Positions 1 to 9,077 of a stretch of 64,000 nucleotides of DNA are shown piece after piece. A program made the translations under genes and the position numbers. Position 1 is the stretch's first letter; every line of letters starts with the position of its first letter. The notes below the pieces were generated by a model, which worked only from the letters and a program-made list of their open reading frames with translations, was not told where the DNA came from and ran no database searches. Source of the DNA: Methanoperedens sp049303315 (lineage in GTDB: Archaea; Halobacteriota; Methanosarcinia; Methanosarcinales; Methanoperedenaceae); contig JBAQMZ010000029.1 of assembly GCA_049303315.1 (NCBI GenBank), positions 124,001-188,000 of the forward strand, written 5' to 3'.

Positions 1-686
1 AATTCACTTGCCCTGAATAATGATTCAAATGTCCCGGCATCGCTCCAGTATCCTGAAAGCACAGAATAACTCATCTCACCTCTGCGAATATATTCATTAT
101 TTACATCTGTTATCTCAAGTTCTCCTCTACCTGAAGGCTTCAGGGTATGTATTATATCGAATACCTGGGAATCGTAAACATACAATCCTGTAACAGCAAG
201 ATTCGATTTTGGTACAGTTGGTTTTTCTTCAATCGAAATAATGCGGCTCCCCTGTCTCTCAGCCACTCCAAATCTATTAGCATCCGGCACTTCCTTTAAG
301 AATATCATTGCGCCAGATTTAAAAGATGCAACTTCTTTGCTCACGTTATCTTGAAAGATATTATCGCCAAGGATTACCGTGACAGGTTCTTTATCTGCAA
401 AATTCCTGGCAAGGCTCAGAGCCTCGGCAATACCGCCGGCTTTTTCCTGAATCTCATAGGTAAGATGCACTCCAAACTCTGCACCTGAACCCAAAAGTTC
501 AAGAAAATGCCCGGCATGACCGCGACCGGAAACAATCATGATTTCTTCAATATCTGCATCGATTAGTGTCTGCAGTGGATAGTATATCATGGGTTTATCA
601 AAGACCGGAAGTAAGTGTTTATTAGTAATTTTGGTCAAAGGATACAGGCGAGAGCCTGTTCCGCCTGCAAGTATTATACCCTTCAT
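1..686 (-). CDS. rmlA: Glucose-1-phosphate thymidylyltransferase (partial, C-terminus off window)
   Basis: Makes dTDP-glucose from dTTP and glucose-1-phosphate, the first step of dTDP-L-rhamnose synthesis. I translated it by hand from the ATG at 686. The N-terminus shows the nucleotidyltransferase signature GGTGSRLYPLT, then KPMIYYPL, and further on the GDNIF and EEKPTVPKS segments typical of RmlA. About 228 codons are inside the window and the frame is still open at base 1. Its start overlaps the rmlD stop by 4 bases (ATGA), so it is the last gene of the rmlC-B-D-A operon. The family assignment is strong; the length cannot be judged. Confidence 0.9.
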   Translation of the reverse strand, partial: MKGIILAGGTGSRLYPLTKITNKHLLPVFDKPMIYYPLQTLIDADIEEIMIVSGRGHAGHFLELLGSGAEFGVHLTYEIQEKAGGIAEALSLARNFADKEPVTVILGDNIFQDNVSKEVASFKSGAMIFLKEVPDANRFGVAERQGSRIISIEEKPTVPKSNLAVTGLYVYDSQVFDIIHTLKPSGRGELEITDVNNEYIRRGEMSYSVLSGYWSDAGTFESLFRASE

Positions 687-1501
687 AAATACCCCATCAT
701 TGTTTTCCGCTTATTTAAATATTCAGCAAGTGCATCTTTCCAGTGCCGCATCAGGGTTGTTTTAGTGTTAACCAGAACTGAATATGTTGGGCGCTTAGCT
801 TTTCTAACAAACTCTTTACTCTTGCATGGTGTTACATTATCTATAATAGCAGATGCAAATTCGTACCATGAACATACCCCCTCATTAGTGATATGATAGA
901 TACCAGGTCCAAGTCCAACGATTTCGACCGTTTTCCTGGCAAGATCAAAAGCATAGGTTGGTTTACCAAACTGGTCATTTACAACTCTCACAGTTTCCAT
1001 CCGCTCTTTTAATTTAAGCATCGTATCAACAAAATTCACACCGTACGCTCCGAATAGCCAGGAGGTCCGGATAATCCTGTAGTTATTCGTATTCTGAGTA
1101 ATATTTTTCTCGCCCATGAGCTTAGAGCTACCATAGACATTGATAGGATTTGGCATGTCTGATTCTATGTATTCTTTTTTAGAGCCATCGAATACATAAT
1201 CCGAACTATAATGAATTAATTTTGCACCAGAATTAGAGCATCCCTCGGCTATGTAGCCAGGTGCAATGCCGTTTACACCAAACGCCAGTTCCTGATTTTC
1301 CTCACAATCATCAACAGAAGTATAAGCTGCAGCATTTATCACAACATCTGGTTTTTCCATCCCGATTGTTTTGAGGACCATTTTTCTATTTCGTATATCA
1401 ATATCACTATGCTTGAGCTTAATTGCATCAGGAAATACATTACACAATTCTCTGCCGAGCATGCCGCCAGCGCCAAATATTAGGATTTTAATTTTTCCCA
1501 C
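683..1501 (-). CDS. rmlD: dTDP-4-dehydrorhamnose reductase
   Basis: Reduces dTDP-4-keto-L-rhamnose to dTDP-L-rhamnose with NAD(P)H, the last step of the pathway. The N-terminus has the Rossmann motif GAGGMLG. A Y-x3-K catalytic motif is in YGSSKLMGE, and STSDYVFDG-like residues precede it. The frame is open back to a TTG at 1525, but three in-frame GTG codons (1507, 1504, 1501) lie just before the conserved KIKILIF start. I chose the GTG at 1501; the exact start is uncertain by a few codons. It overlaps the end of rmlB by about 20 bases and rmlA by 4, so the genes are translationally coupled. Confidence 0.88.
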   Translation of the reverse strand: MGKIKILIFGAGGMLGRELCNVFPDAIKLKHSDIDIRNRKMVLKTIGMEKPDVVINAAAYTSVDDCEENQELAFGVNGIAPGYIAEGCSNSGAKLIHYSSDYVFDGSKKEYIESDMPNPINVYGSSKLMGEKNITQNTNNYRIIRTSWLFGAYGVNFVDTMLKLKERMETVRVVNDQFGKPTYAFDLARKTVEIVGLGPGIYHITNEGVCSWYEFASAIIDNVTPCKSKEFVRKAKRPTYSVLVNTKTTLMRHWKDALAEYLNKRKTMMGYL

Positions 1502-2463
1502 CACCACCGATTCTCGATATACCAATTAACAGTATATTCAAGCGCATAATCAAAATTGTGTTCTGGCCCCCATCCAAGAGACTTTAATTTTGAACAATCA
1601 AGCGAATACCGCAAATCATGACCCGGACGGTCTTTTACATAATCAACCATAGATTCATCCTTTCCAAGAAGTTCTAGAATCTTTTTTGTGATTTCAAGAT
1701 TTGTTTTTTCAGCGCCCCCGCCTATATTGTAAATTTCGCCAATACAGCCGTTGTGGAGGATAAAATCAATCGCTTTGCAGTGGTCAAGCACATATATCCA
1801 GTCGCGCACATTCTTGCCGGTTCCATAAACAGGAACCTTCTTATTCTCCAAAATATTTGTTATAAACAAAGGAATTAGCTTCTCAGGGTACTGGTAAGGT
1901 CCGAAGTTATTGGTGCATCGGGTTATAATAACTGGTAATTTATGTGTTATATAATACGATTGTGCAAGTAGGTCAGAACCTGCTTTACTTGAAGAATAAG
2001 GGCTGGATGGGGTAAGAATATCAGTTTCTTTGAAAGACCCTTCAATTCTGCTACCGTAAACCTCATCGGTTGATATATGGATAAACTTTTTTACATTGTG
2101 TTTCAATGCGCTATCAAGAAGGGTAGATGTACCAAGAACATTGGTTTTTACAAAAAGAGAAGCATCTTCTATCGAACGATCAACATGGCTCTCTGCTGCA
2201 AAATGTACTACATAATCGACCTTTTGCATAAGCTTATTTACAACATTTTTGTCACAGATATCGCCACGGACAAATGAATAACGTATGTTATTTTCAATAT
2301 CCTTCAGGTTATCAGGATTTCCTGCGTAGGTCTGTTTATCGAGATTGATAATCATGGAATCCGGATATTTCTCCAGCATATGCCGGATAAAGTTGCTACC
2401 GATAAATCCCAATCCACCGGTTACCAGTAGATTCAACGTTTTAACCTCGTTTGATTTAACCAT
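1480..2463 (-). CDS. rmlB: dTDP-glucose 4,6-dehydratase
   Basis: Converts dTDP-glucose to dTDP-4-keto-6-deoxyglucose using bound NAD. At 327 residues it has the normal length. Visible motifs are the NAD-binding GGLGFIGSNF near residue 16, the catalytic Thr-Asp-Glu in STDEVYGS, and the Tyr/Lys pair in YSSSKAGSD. The ATG at 2463 lies inside the last codons of rmlC (8-base overlap). This fits an operon read rmlC, rmlB, rmlD, rmlA. Confidence 0.93.
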   Translation of the reverse strand: MVKSNEVKTLNLLVTGGLGFIGSNFIRHMLEKYPDSMIINLDKQTYAGNPDNLKDIENNIRYSFVRGDICDKNVVNKLMQKVDYVVHFAAESHVDRSIEDASLFVKTNVLGTSTLLDSALKHNVKKFIHISTDEVYGSRIEGSFKETDILTPSSPYSSSKAGSDLLAQSYYITHKLPVIITRCTNNFGPYQYPEKLIPLFITNILENKKVPVYGTGKNVRDWIYVLDHCKAIDFILHNGCIGEIYNIGGGAEKTNLEITKKILELLGKDESMVDYVKDRPGHDLRYSLDCSKLKSLGWGPEHNFDYALEYTVNWYIENRWWWEKLKS

Positions 2464-2929
2464 GTTTTAAACCGGGGGCAAGTCCCCAATCGTATGGAAT
2501 TTCCTTAGTATCGGGAGGCAGGCGGTATTCATCAGGTTCTGCATAATTATACGGAAGTGTAGGAATACTTAAAAAATAAGCTGTTTCTGTACCAATCGCT
2601 TTGAAACCATGATATACCCCAGGAGGAACACTTACCAAAATCGGATTTTTTTCACCCACAAATAATTCCAATATTGTTTTATATGTTGGTGAATCTTCAC
2701 GTGCATCATACAAAACTACTTTCATCATTCCATGAATGCATGTGAAATTATCTGTTTGCATTTTGTGGTAATGCCAGCCCTTAACGACCCCGGGATATGC
2801 AGTAGTTATATAGACCTGACCAAACTTGCTGAATATTTCATCATCACATCGCAAAATTTCTGTAAGCCAACCCCGTTCATCTGCGACAACTTTCAGGGTT
2901 TTGATTACTACACCATCTATATTTTCCAT
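2456..2929 (-). CDS. rmlC: dTDP-4-dehydrorhamnose 3,5-epimerase family cupin
   Basis: A 157-residue cupin of the RmlC type, expected to epimerise C3 and C5 of dTDP-4-keto-6-deoxyglucose. The GWHYHK and YHGFKA segments carry the active-site-type histidines, and the end has the LPYNYAEPDEYR segment common to the family. It is shorter than the classical (about 180 residue) enzymes and resembles the short archaeal variants. The true product stereochemistry cannot be read from sequence; its place upstream of rmlB, rmlD and rmlA supports rhamnose. The gap to the upstream glycosyltransferase is about 60 bases and could hold a second promoter. Confidence 0.82.
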   Translation of the reverse strand: MENIDGVVIKTLKVVADERGWLTEILRCDDEIFSKFGQVYITTAYPGVVKGWHYHKMQTDNFTCIHGMMKVVLYDAREDSPTYKTILELFVGEKNPILVSVPPGVYHGFKAIGTETAYFLSIPTLPYNYAEPDEYRLPPDTKEIPYDWGLAPGLKHG

Positions 2930-2991
2930 ACTTCTACCTATTAATTTTAAGACGTACGTATTTTAATATATATCTACATATTTAACTTTGT

Positions 2992-3954
2992 TCATTTTGT
3001 ATGTTTAATTGGAATACTAGCCCATGTATGTATAAACCTTTGAATTTTGTTTTCGTCTACTGAACATTTTGATTTCTTTGCCAGCATTTTCGGGATTCCC
3101 TTGATAGCGCCAATTTTTGAGGTGAGGATTGCGTTGCCATGTCCTTTTAAAATATAATATGGTATCACGGCAATGTTTCTACCTATAATCCATGGGAGGG
3201 ATGTGAGTAACATCCGAGGAGGAAAATTTTTGATTGAATTCCATATTATATTTCTATTTCCATAATATAAGGTATAGTCGGTTGCATAACCCGCCGTCCC
3301 GCCGTGCACATGATAAACCACAGCTTTCGGAACATACAAACACTTCCATCCTGCAAGCCTTCCCCTGAATGCCAGGTCTGCATCTTCCATATATGCATAA
3401 AAATCTTCATCAAACAATCCAATTTCTTCAAGCATACTTTTCCGATACATGGCTGCGCCTGCGCACGGACCAAATACTTCCCCGATAGATTCGTACTGTC
3501 CATTGTCACACTCAAACATACCCCTATCCCAGCAGGCACCACTCCTCGAAATGCAGATACCTGTGGAATTTATCATTTTGCGCTTTTTCATAAATAGCAA
3601 TTTTGATGCGCACATGCCGACATTTTCATCGGAATTAATAGACCTTACAAGTTCTTCCAGCCATGCCGGGGTGACTTCGGTATCGTTATTCAATGTTGCT
3701 ATCAAATCTCCCTTTGCTTCTTTAATCCCGATATTATTGCCTTTTGCAAAACCGTAGTTTTTTTCATTTTCAATAATGCGTACAGATGGGAAATGTGCTT
3801 TAACGTATTCTACGGAGGTGTCCGTTGAAGCATTATCCACAAAGATAACCTCAAAATCATGATACGTCTGATTTTCCATGGATGAAAGACATGCATTAAG
3901 ATATTTTTTGCCGTTATAGTTTACTACTACAATCGAGACTTTTTGACCGCTCAT
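2992..3954 (-). CDS. Glycosyltransferase family 2 (rhamnosyltransferase-like)
   Basis: A 320-residue GT-A fold glycosyltransferase, WbbL/RfbF type. The N-terminus has IVVVNYNGKKYL, then FVDNASTD. A NNDTEV segment replaces the DxD motif, and an ED pair lies in YMEDADLAFRG. The WbbL-like group often transfers rhamnose, and the rml genes lie just downstream, so transfer of L-rhamnose to a surface glycan or N-glycan is a reasonable inference. Its ATG directly abuts the TAG of the GT4 gene upstream. No membrane helix is obvious. Confidence 0.85.
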   Translation of the reverse strand: MSGQKVSIVVVNYNGKKYLNACLSSMENQTYHDFEVIFVDNASTDTSVEYVKAHFPSVRIIENEKNYGFAKGNNIGIKEAKGDLIATLNNDTEVTPAWLEELVRSINSDENVGMCASKLLFMKKRKMINSTGICISRSGACWDRGMFECDNGQYESIGEVFGPCAGAAMYRKSMLEEIGLFDEDFYAYMEDADLAFRGRLAGWKCLYVPKAVVYHVHGGTAGYATDYTLYYGNRNIIWNSIKNFPPRMLLTSLPWIIGRNIAVIPYYILKGHGNAILTSKIGAIKGIPKMLAKKSKCSVDENKIQRFIHTWASIPIKHTK

Positions 3955-5067
3955 CTAAACTACACCCAGATAGACGTCTTCCATAGCTTTACAAACGTTC
4001 CCCCATGTATACTTTTCCTTCACAAGCTTACGTCCCCGCTCTCCCATCCTCTCTGCTTCTTTTTTATCCTGTAGGACTCTTATTATCGCATCTGCCAGCG
4101 CTTTTGTATCCCCGGGTTTAACCACAATCCCTGTGTTATACTTTTCAATATCCTCGGCTATACCAACTATATTGGTGCTTACAACCGGCCTTCCGGATGC
4201 CAGCGCCTCCAGCAACACAATTCCAAAACCCTCCTGCGCCGCAGATATCGAAGGCAGGACGAATAGGTTGCAGTTTATATAGCACCATGGGATGTTATCA
4301 TTAGGCACATACCCAAGAAATTCAACGTTTTCTCCAAGGCCCATAGAAGCTGCTTTTCTTTTATAGTACCCAAGTAGTTTTCCACTCCCACCAACTTTCA
4401 ATTTGACATTGGGGATTTGTTTTTTTACCAGCTTAACAGATTCCAGTAGATGGTCAAGTCCTTTATATCTGTGAAATTCATCTAACAGGCTTAAGAAAAA
4501 AACTGTATCTTCGACTTTGGTATCTTCAGGCTTAAATATTTCAATATCAACTCCAACCGGTACAATCTTAATCTTCTCTTTATATGCCTTCAGATGAGTG
4601 GAGAACTCGAGGTAATTGTGGTGGGAAATAATGATTTTCCTTGCTCTTTTCAAAAGAAATTTAAGAGCTGTCTGATTGTAAACCCTTGCAATATAGCTAG
4701 CAGTACCTCTTCCGACAATGTCATTGTGGTACGTCAAAACCAGCGGTTTTCTCTTCGTCATTGAAACAAGCGCGCTCCAGTCAGCGCTCCATGGTGTTGG
4801 CAGGTGGGTGTGAAGTACATCGAAATCTTCATTTAAAATATGAAAGGGCAAAGTAGGGGTGATATTGGTGTTGGCAATCTTTCCTATAAACTCTAACCTT
4901 TTTTGTTTAATTATATTTATTTCTTTTTTAGTATATTTTGGTTCATTTGCACATATTATCCGGACTTCATGTCCTAATTTAACGAGTTCTCTGGAAAGGT
5001 AGTAGGTATAGTTCTCTACTCCACCTATATATGGGTAAAACCTTGCTGGAGTCTGTAGTATTTTCAA
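3955..5067 (-). CDS. Glycosyltransferase family 4
   Basis: A 370-residue GT-B retaining glycosyltransferase. The N-terminal domain begins with FYPYIGGVENYTY, the donor-side domain has the VGVDIEIFKPE linker, and the C-terminal domain has the E-x7-E motif in QEGFGIVLLEALASG. It is the first gene of the minus-strand surface-polysaccharide operon. The sugar it transfers is not known from sequence. The preceding 216 bases (5068-5283) hold the divergent start with nop5 and contain AT-rich TATA-like stretches near 5095-5125. Confidence 0.88.
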   Translation of the reverse strand: MKILQTPARFYPYIGGVENYTYYLSRELVKLGHEVRIICANEPKYTKKEINIIKQKRLEFIGKIANTNITPTLPFHILNEDFDVLHTHLPTPWSADWSALVSMTKRKPLVLTYHNDIVGRGTASYIARVYNQTALKFLLKRARKIIISHHNYLEFSTHLKAYKEKIKIVPVGVDIEIFKPEDTKVEDTVFFLSLLDEFHRYKGLDHLLESVKLVKKQIPNVKLKVGGSGKLLGYYKRKAASMGLGENVEFLGYVPNDNIPWCYINCNLFVLPSISAAQEGFGIVLLEALASGRPVVSTNIVGIAEDIEKYNTGIVVKPGDTKALADAIIRVLQDKKEAERMGERGRKLVKEKYTWGNVCKAMEDVYLGVV

Positions 5068-5283
5068 AGCATACTTCTCCTGAATTCTGATGGAATAATA
5101 TCTTTAACTATATTTAAATGCCTAACATCGATTGTCTCAAACAAATGGTTTATTAGAGTAATGACCAATGTTGTTCAAGAAGATGACAGTGGTAAAATCG
5201 ATACCTAACCGCCCCGGGCGGCGCTTCCGCGCGGATGTTGTTTGCAGTAAAAGGTTTAGTACTATCAGGGAAAAGATTAGTCC

Positions 5284-6192
5284 ATGCAAGTAAGAACATG
5301 GTTCGGGAGCTTCACACTCGATGAAGGCAAAATAACTGATGCCGAATTATTCCCAAAAGACACGGATTTTCTAATAAAACGGTATGAATACTCATCGCTG
5401 CTAAGGGGCAAAGTTGCAGGAGCGGACCTTCGCGACCTTGCTGTAAAATACGGCTTTGTGGCGTCATACGAAGAATACGACCGCATGCTTCATGAATTCA
5501 ATATTGCGCTTGCAAAAAGACAAATATCACAGGCTGCGACGCCGGACAGGCGGATAATATCAGCGGTTGAGGCTATAGACGACCTTGATGAAACTACGAA
5601 TATCCTTGCCGAGAGACTCAAAGAATGGTATATATTTAATTTTGAAGGAACTCCCTTAAAAGGTGAAGAACTCGCAAAGCATATAATCGGAATAAAAGAT
5701 ACAGGAAATTCATTTAATGCGGATTTAAAAATCATGCAGGATTTTGCTTCCTCGCTACTCGGATTGTATGATACCCGCAAGTCCATTGAAGGATATATCA
5801 GGGAAAACATGCCTGTAATTGCCCCGAATCTTGCAAATATTGCAGGACACATCCTCGGGGCGCGGCTTTTGAGCATTGCGGGAAGCCTTGAAAGACTGGC
5901 TTCGATGCCCTCAAGCACAGTGCAGGTCATCGGGGCAGGCAATGCGCTTTTTAAACACTTAAAAGGCAAAGCCCCTTCTCCAAAGCACGGGTTGATTTTC
6001 AGGCATCCGCTTGTAAACACAGCCCCGAGATGGCAGCGCGGGAAGATCGCAAGGGCGCTCGCCTCAAAAATTTCCCTTGCTGCGCGCTACGATTTTTATT
6101 CGGGGAAGTTAAATGAGACACTACTTGAAGAACTGAAAACAAAAGTAGGGGTTATTAAGAAACAACATCCTGAGAAGAAATCACGAAATTGA
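5284..6192 (+). CDS. nop5: Nop5 (Nop56/58) C/D-box RNP core protein
   Basis: Scaffold of the archaeal C/D-box ribonucleoprotein that guides 2'-O-methylation of rRNA and tRNA; it binds L7Ae-RNA and fibrillarin. The 302-residue protein ends in a complete Nop domain with GARLLSIAGSLERLASMPSS and the hallmark GAGNALFKHLKG...PKHGLIF segment. The N-terminal half carries the fibrillarin-binding and coiled-coil portions. The start is the ATG at 5284. In many archaea the next gene is fibrillarin (flpA); here the next gene is on the opposite strand, so fibrillarin must be elsewhere. Confidence 0.9.
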   Translation: MQVRTWFGSFTLDEGKITDAELFPKDTDFLIKRYEYSSLLRGKVAGADLRDLAVKYGFVASYEEYDRMLHEFNIALAKRQISQAATPDRRIISAVEAIDDLDETTNILAERLKEWYIFNFEGTPLKGEELAKHIIGIKDTGNSFNADLKIMQDFASSLLGLYDTRKSIEGYIRENMPVIAPNLANIAGHILGARLLSIAGSLERLASMPSSTVQVIGAGNALFKHLKGKAPSPKHGLIFRHPLVNTAPRWQRGKIARALASKISLAARYDFYSGKLNETLLEELKTKVGVIKKQHPEKKSRN

Positions 6193-6193
6193 A

Positions 6194-7099
6194 TTAAGAC
6201 ATCGAGAGCAGCTTTCCGTATGGATTCTCAAAAAAATAGCTTGTGAATTGGGTGAGATCTGTTTTTTCCCCGCCAAATAGCAATCGTGAAAGCGATGGCT
6301 TGTTGGCATAGGTAACTTCAGGTGTCCCTTTTATTCCTCCAAGAGAGGCAGCAACTTCTATGGCATCATCAAGGCTTCCGAAATCATCCACAAGCCCCAA
6401 TTCCCTGGCTTTTGCGCCAGTATAGACCCTGCCGTCTGCAAGGTCTTTGACTTTACTCAGGGTCAGGTTCCGGTCTGTTGCCACTTCACGTACGAAACGC
6501 CCGTAAGCTTCTGATATGACCTGGTCGGCATATTTCTTTTCTTCATCGGACAATCCCCGCCAGTCCCCTCCCATATCCTTCAACTCCCCCGATTTTGCAA
6601 TATAGAACTCAGTCCCGTCTTTTTCATAGAATTTTGACCTGTTCTGGAATTCCCAGATTACTCCGATGCTGCCCGTAATGGTATCCGGGTTGGCAATTAT
6701 CCTATCGGCAGGGACGCTGATGTAATAAGCAGCGCTTGCTGCCACATCGCCCATAGAAACAACAATGGGTTTTTTGGTTTTTTTCATCGCAGCCACAATC
6801 TCTTCAGCCGCAGCGGGAGACCCGCCCGGGCTATTTATCCGCATCACAATAGCTTTAACCCCATCATCTTCCGATGCATCCTTCAGGCTTTTTGTAATCT
6901 CTTCTGAAGTCGCGACTCCAAATCCAGTTGGAACGCTGCCTGTAAGCATCACTCCCTGGACATAAACGACTTCGACCCTGTTTTTTGAAATCCCGAAATC
7001 CGTACCGCCAAGAATCAAAAAAAAGCTTCCGGCTATTATGAACAGCAAAATAAAAAATGTTGCGAAATAAGCTATCAGCTTTCTTGATGAAACCATCAT
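6194..7099 (-). CDS. sppA: Signal peptide peptidase SppA (family S49)
   Basis: Membrane-anchored serine protease that degrades cleaved signal peptides. One N-terminal transmembrane segment spans about residues 8-30. The S49 core follows with INSPGGSP, the nucleophile Ser122 in GDVAASAAYY, and the general base Lys174 in SGELKDMG. At 301 residues it is the short single-domain form used by archaea and Bacillus. It converges on the nop5 stop with only 1 base between, and its gene follows atwA on the same strand with a 36-base gap, so the two may be co-transcribed. Confidence 0.9.
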   Translation of the reverse strand: MMVSSRKLIAYFATFFILLFIIAGSFFLILGGTDFGISKNRVEVVYVQGVMLTGSVPTGFGVATSEEITKSLKDASEDDGVKAIVMRINSPGGSPAAAEEIVAAMKKTKKPIVVSMGDVAASAAYYISVPADRIIANPDTITGSIGVIWEFQNRSKFYEKDGTEFYIAKSGELKDMGGDWRGLSDEEKKYADQVISEAYGRFVREVATDRNLTLSKVKDLADGRVYTGAKARELGLVDDFGSLDDAIEVAASLGGIKGTPEVTYANKPSLSRLLFGGEKTDLTQFTSYFFENPYGKLLSMS

Positions 7100-7135
7100 T
7101 TGAGAAGATGTCTTTAAAACATCAAATAGTTAATC

Positions 7136-8854
7136 CTATTTTGAATAATCCTCAAGACATTTATCAAGATATTTTGCGTTGCTGGCTTTTATGAAATCAT
7201 CGCAGACTTTGCCGGGTTCTCCATCAATAACGATATGCCCTTTATCAATCAAAATCGCCCTCTGCGCGACTTCCCTTATGAAATCCACATGATGGCTGAT
7301 GAATATAATGGTGGTATTGAACGTCCTGTTTATATTCTTAAGCGAATTTGCAACGTCTCTCAATGTTATCGGGTCAAGGTCGCCGAACGGTTCATCCAGC
7401 AGCAGTATTGACGGTTTTGAAGCCAGCGCCAGCGCAAGGGCAGCTCTTACATTCTCGCCGCCGCTTATCTGGTATGGCTTTGCATCAAGAACGCTTAATG
7501 GCAAATTCACAGCCTCAAAAACAGGTTTTGCGTAATTCAACACTTCTGTAAGCGGATAGCTGGGGAAGAGTACACCGAGGATAGCGGGAGTATAACCCAT
7601 TTTTGCCAGCGTCTCCTTTGAATTCTCTTCAGGCATATCGGTCATCTTGTAGAGTTCATCAAGGTCCTTATCAGATATACCGAGTTCTTTGGCGCGTTTT
7701 CTTGATTCTTCAATGACATTCTGTCCCTTTACACCCAGTTTATAAGCCAGCTGCTGTTTTATTGTGGAATGTGGCGAAAGGGCGAACTCCTGATACATAA
7801 TACTTGTCATCCTTCTAACCTCCATCCTCTTGGGAGAGTATGTTGACATTTCAACCCAGTCATTATCGACGAGGAATTCTATCTCGCCTTCATCCGGGTA
7901 TGTAAGCCCGTCCATGGCATGAAGCAGCGTGGTTTTCCCGGCTCCGCTAGGACCTATGAGCGCAGCTATCTCACCCTGCTTGAAATCAAGATTAATATTT
8001 TCAAGGTCAAGTACTTCGCCCTGCCTGATAAGCCAGTATCTCTTGGAAAGGTTGCTGACCTTTATCACGGTCTTATCGGATTTCCGTTCCGGCATCGGGA
8101 TGGCAGGTTTCATTTTCTTAAGGAATTTCTTTAATACATCCGCTGGCGCTCCTTCCTCTATTATCTGCCCGTTTTCAAGCCACAGCACGCGGTGGGCAAG
8201 ATATGAGTGCACTTCGGGCAAATGGGAAACCACGAGCGTTTTGATTTTTAATTTCTCATTAACGTTCTTTATGGTGTCAAGAACTCCCTGTTTTGTCGCG
8301 GGGCATGTCATGGTCGCAGGCTCATCCAGGAGAAGGAGATGCGGGTTCGCAGCAAGCTGTCTTGCGATTAATAACCTCTGTTTTTCCCCCCCGCTCAATA
8401 CGGATGAAAAATGTTCTGCTTTTTTATCAAGATTTACAAGTTTTAAATACTCAATGCTTTTCTCGTACAATTCGTCATAATAAGGTGCATCTTTATCTGG
8501 CAGCACTTCGTATCCTAATTTCTCTGCATAAAGACGCCGCAATACGTTTTCATATGTAGCGCCAGGCCACAGCCCGAAATTTCTCTGAAGATGGATGGCT
8601 GTCAGTTTACGCAGTTTCCTGATATCCTCAGGCGTGGCGCCGGGTTTTATAGTAAACCCGTCAAGCTCAAAACTTCCTTCATTGAAAGGCTCAATGCCGC
8701 GCAAGACCTTCAATATTGTTGATTTCCCTCCGCCGCTTCTCCCGATGATGCCGAGGATTTCCCCCTCTTTAATATTGAAACTTACTCCATTCAGTACCCT
8801 GATTGTATCAGAGTCGATTACATAGTCTTTTACCAGATTATTAACTTTCAGCAT
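7136..8854 (-). CDS. atwA: Methyl-coenzyme M reductase activation component A2 (twin ABC ATPase)
   Basis: ATP-dependent factor that takes part in reductive activation of methyl-coenzyme M reductase. The 572 residues contain two ABC modules without membrane segments. Module 1 has Walker A GRSGGGKST, signature LSGGE and Walker B LLLLDEP; module 2 has GPSGAGKTT, ISGGE and ILLLDEP. The Met is preceded by GGAGGATC, a good ribosome site. Both the length and the loops between modules fit AtwA rather than an importer ATPase, and no permease gene is adjacent. Presence of this protein implies that the organism carries an MCR. Confidence 0.85.
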   Translation of the reverse strand: MLKVNNLVKDYVIDSDTIRVLNGVSFNIKEGEILGIIGRSGGGKSTILKVLRGIEPFNEGSFELDGFTIKPGATPEDIRKLRKLTAIHLQRNFGLWPGATYENVLRRLYAEKLGYEVLPDKDAPYYDELYEKSIEYLKLVNLDKKAEHFSSVLSGGEKQRLLIARQLAANPHLLLLDEPATMTCPATKQGVLDTIKNVNEKLKIKTLVVSHLPEVHSYLAHRVLWLENGQIIEEGAPADVLKKFLKKMKPAIPMPERKSDKTVIKVSNLSKRYWLIRQGEVLDLENINLDFKQGEIAALIGPSGAGKTTLLHAMDGLTYPDEGEIEFLVDNDWVEMSTYSPKRMEVRRMTSIMYQEFALSPHSTIKQQLAYKLGVKGQNVIEESRKRAKELGISDKDLDELYKMTDMPEENSKETLAKMGYTPAILGVLFPSYPLTEVLNYAKPVFEAVNLPLSVLDAKPYQISGGENVRAALALALASKPSILLLDEPFGDLDPITLRDVANSLKNINRTFNTTIIFISHHVDFIREVAQRAILIDKGHIVIDGEPGKVCDDFIKASNAKYLDKCLEDYSK

Positions 8855-9077
8855 TGAAGATCCTCCAAAACATGCAACAATTAATGATTATTGGAATGCA
8901 GATTTCGTAATGTTTGAACGTCTATATATCCTTATTGGTTAAATCATTTCAGATTTGTAAAATCACCTTATTTTTTTTTATTTTCACGATGCAGCTATAG
9001 AAAGATTTATACTGTAAAAAACACTTTAAAAAAAGAAAATCAATATATTTGATTGGTTCGAGATTGAGGTAACATAA

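Noticed and set aside
5200..5240. GC-rich near-palindrome CCGCCCCGGGCGG upstream of nop5
   Set aside because: It is short, stands alone and has no T-tract or TATA relation, so neither a terminator nor a regulatory role can be supported.
5490..6020. 176-codon minus-strand frame inside nop5
   Set aside because: It lies entirely opposite the conserved Nop5 coding sequence and lacks any recognisable domain.
7929..8480. 183-codon plus-strand frame opposite atwA
   Set aside because: It is an antisense shadow of the conserved ABC ATPase and has no family features.
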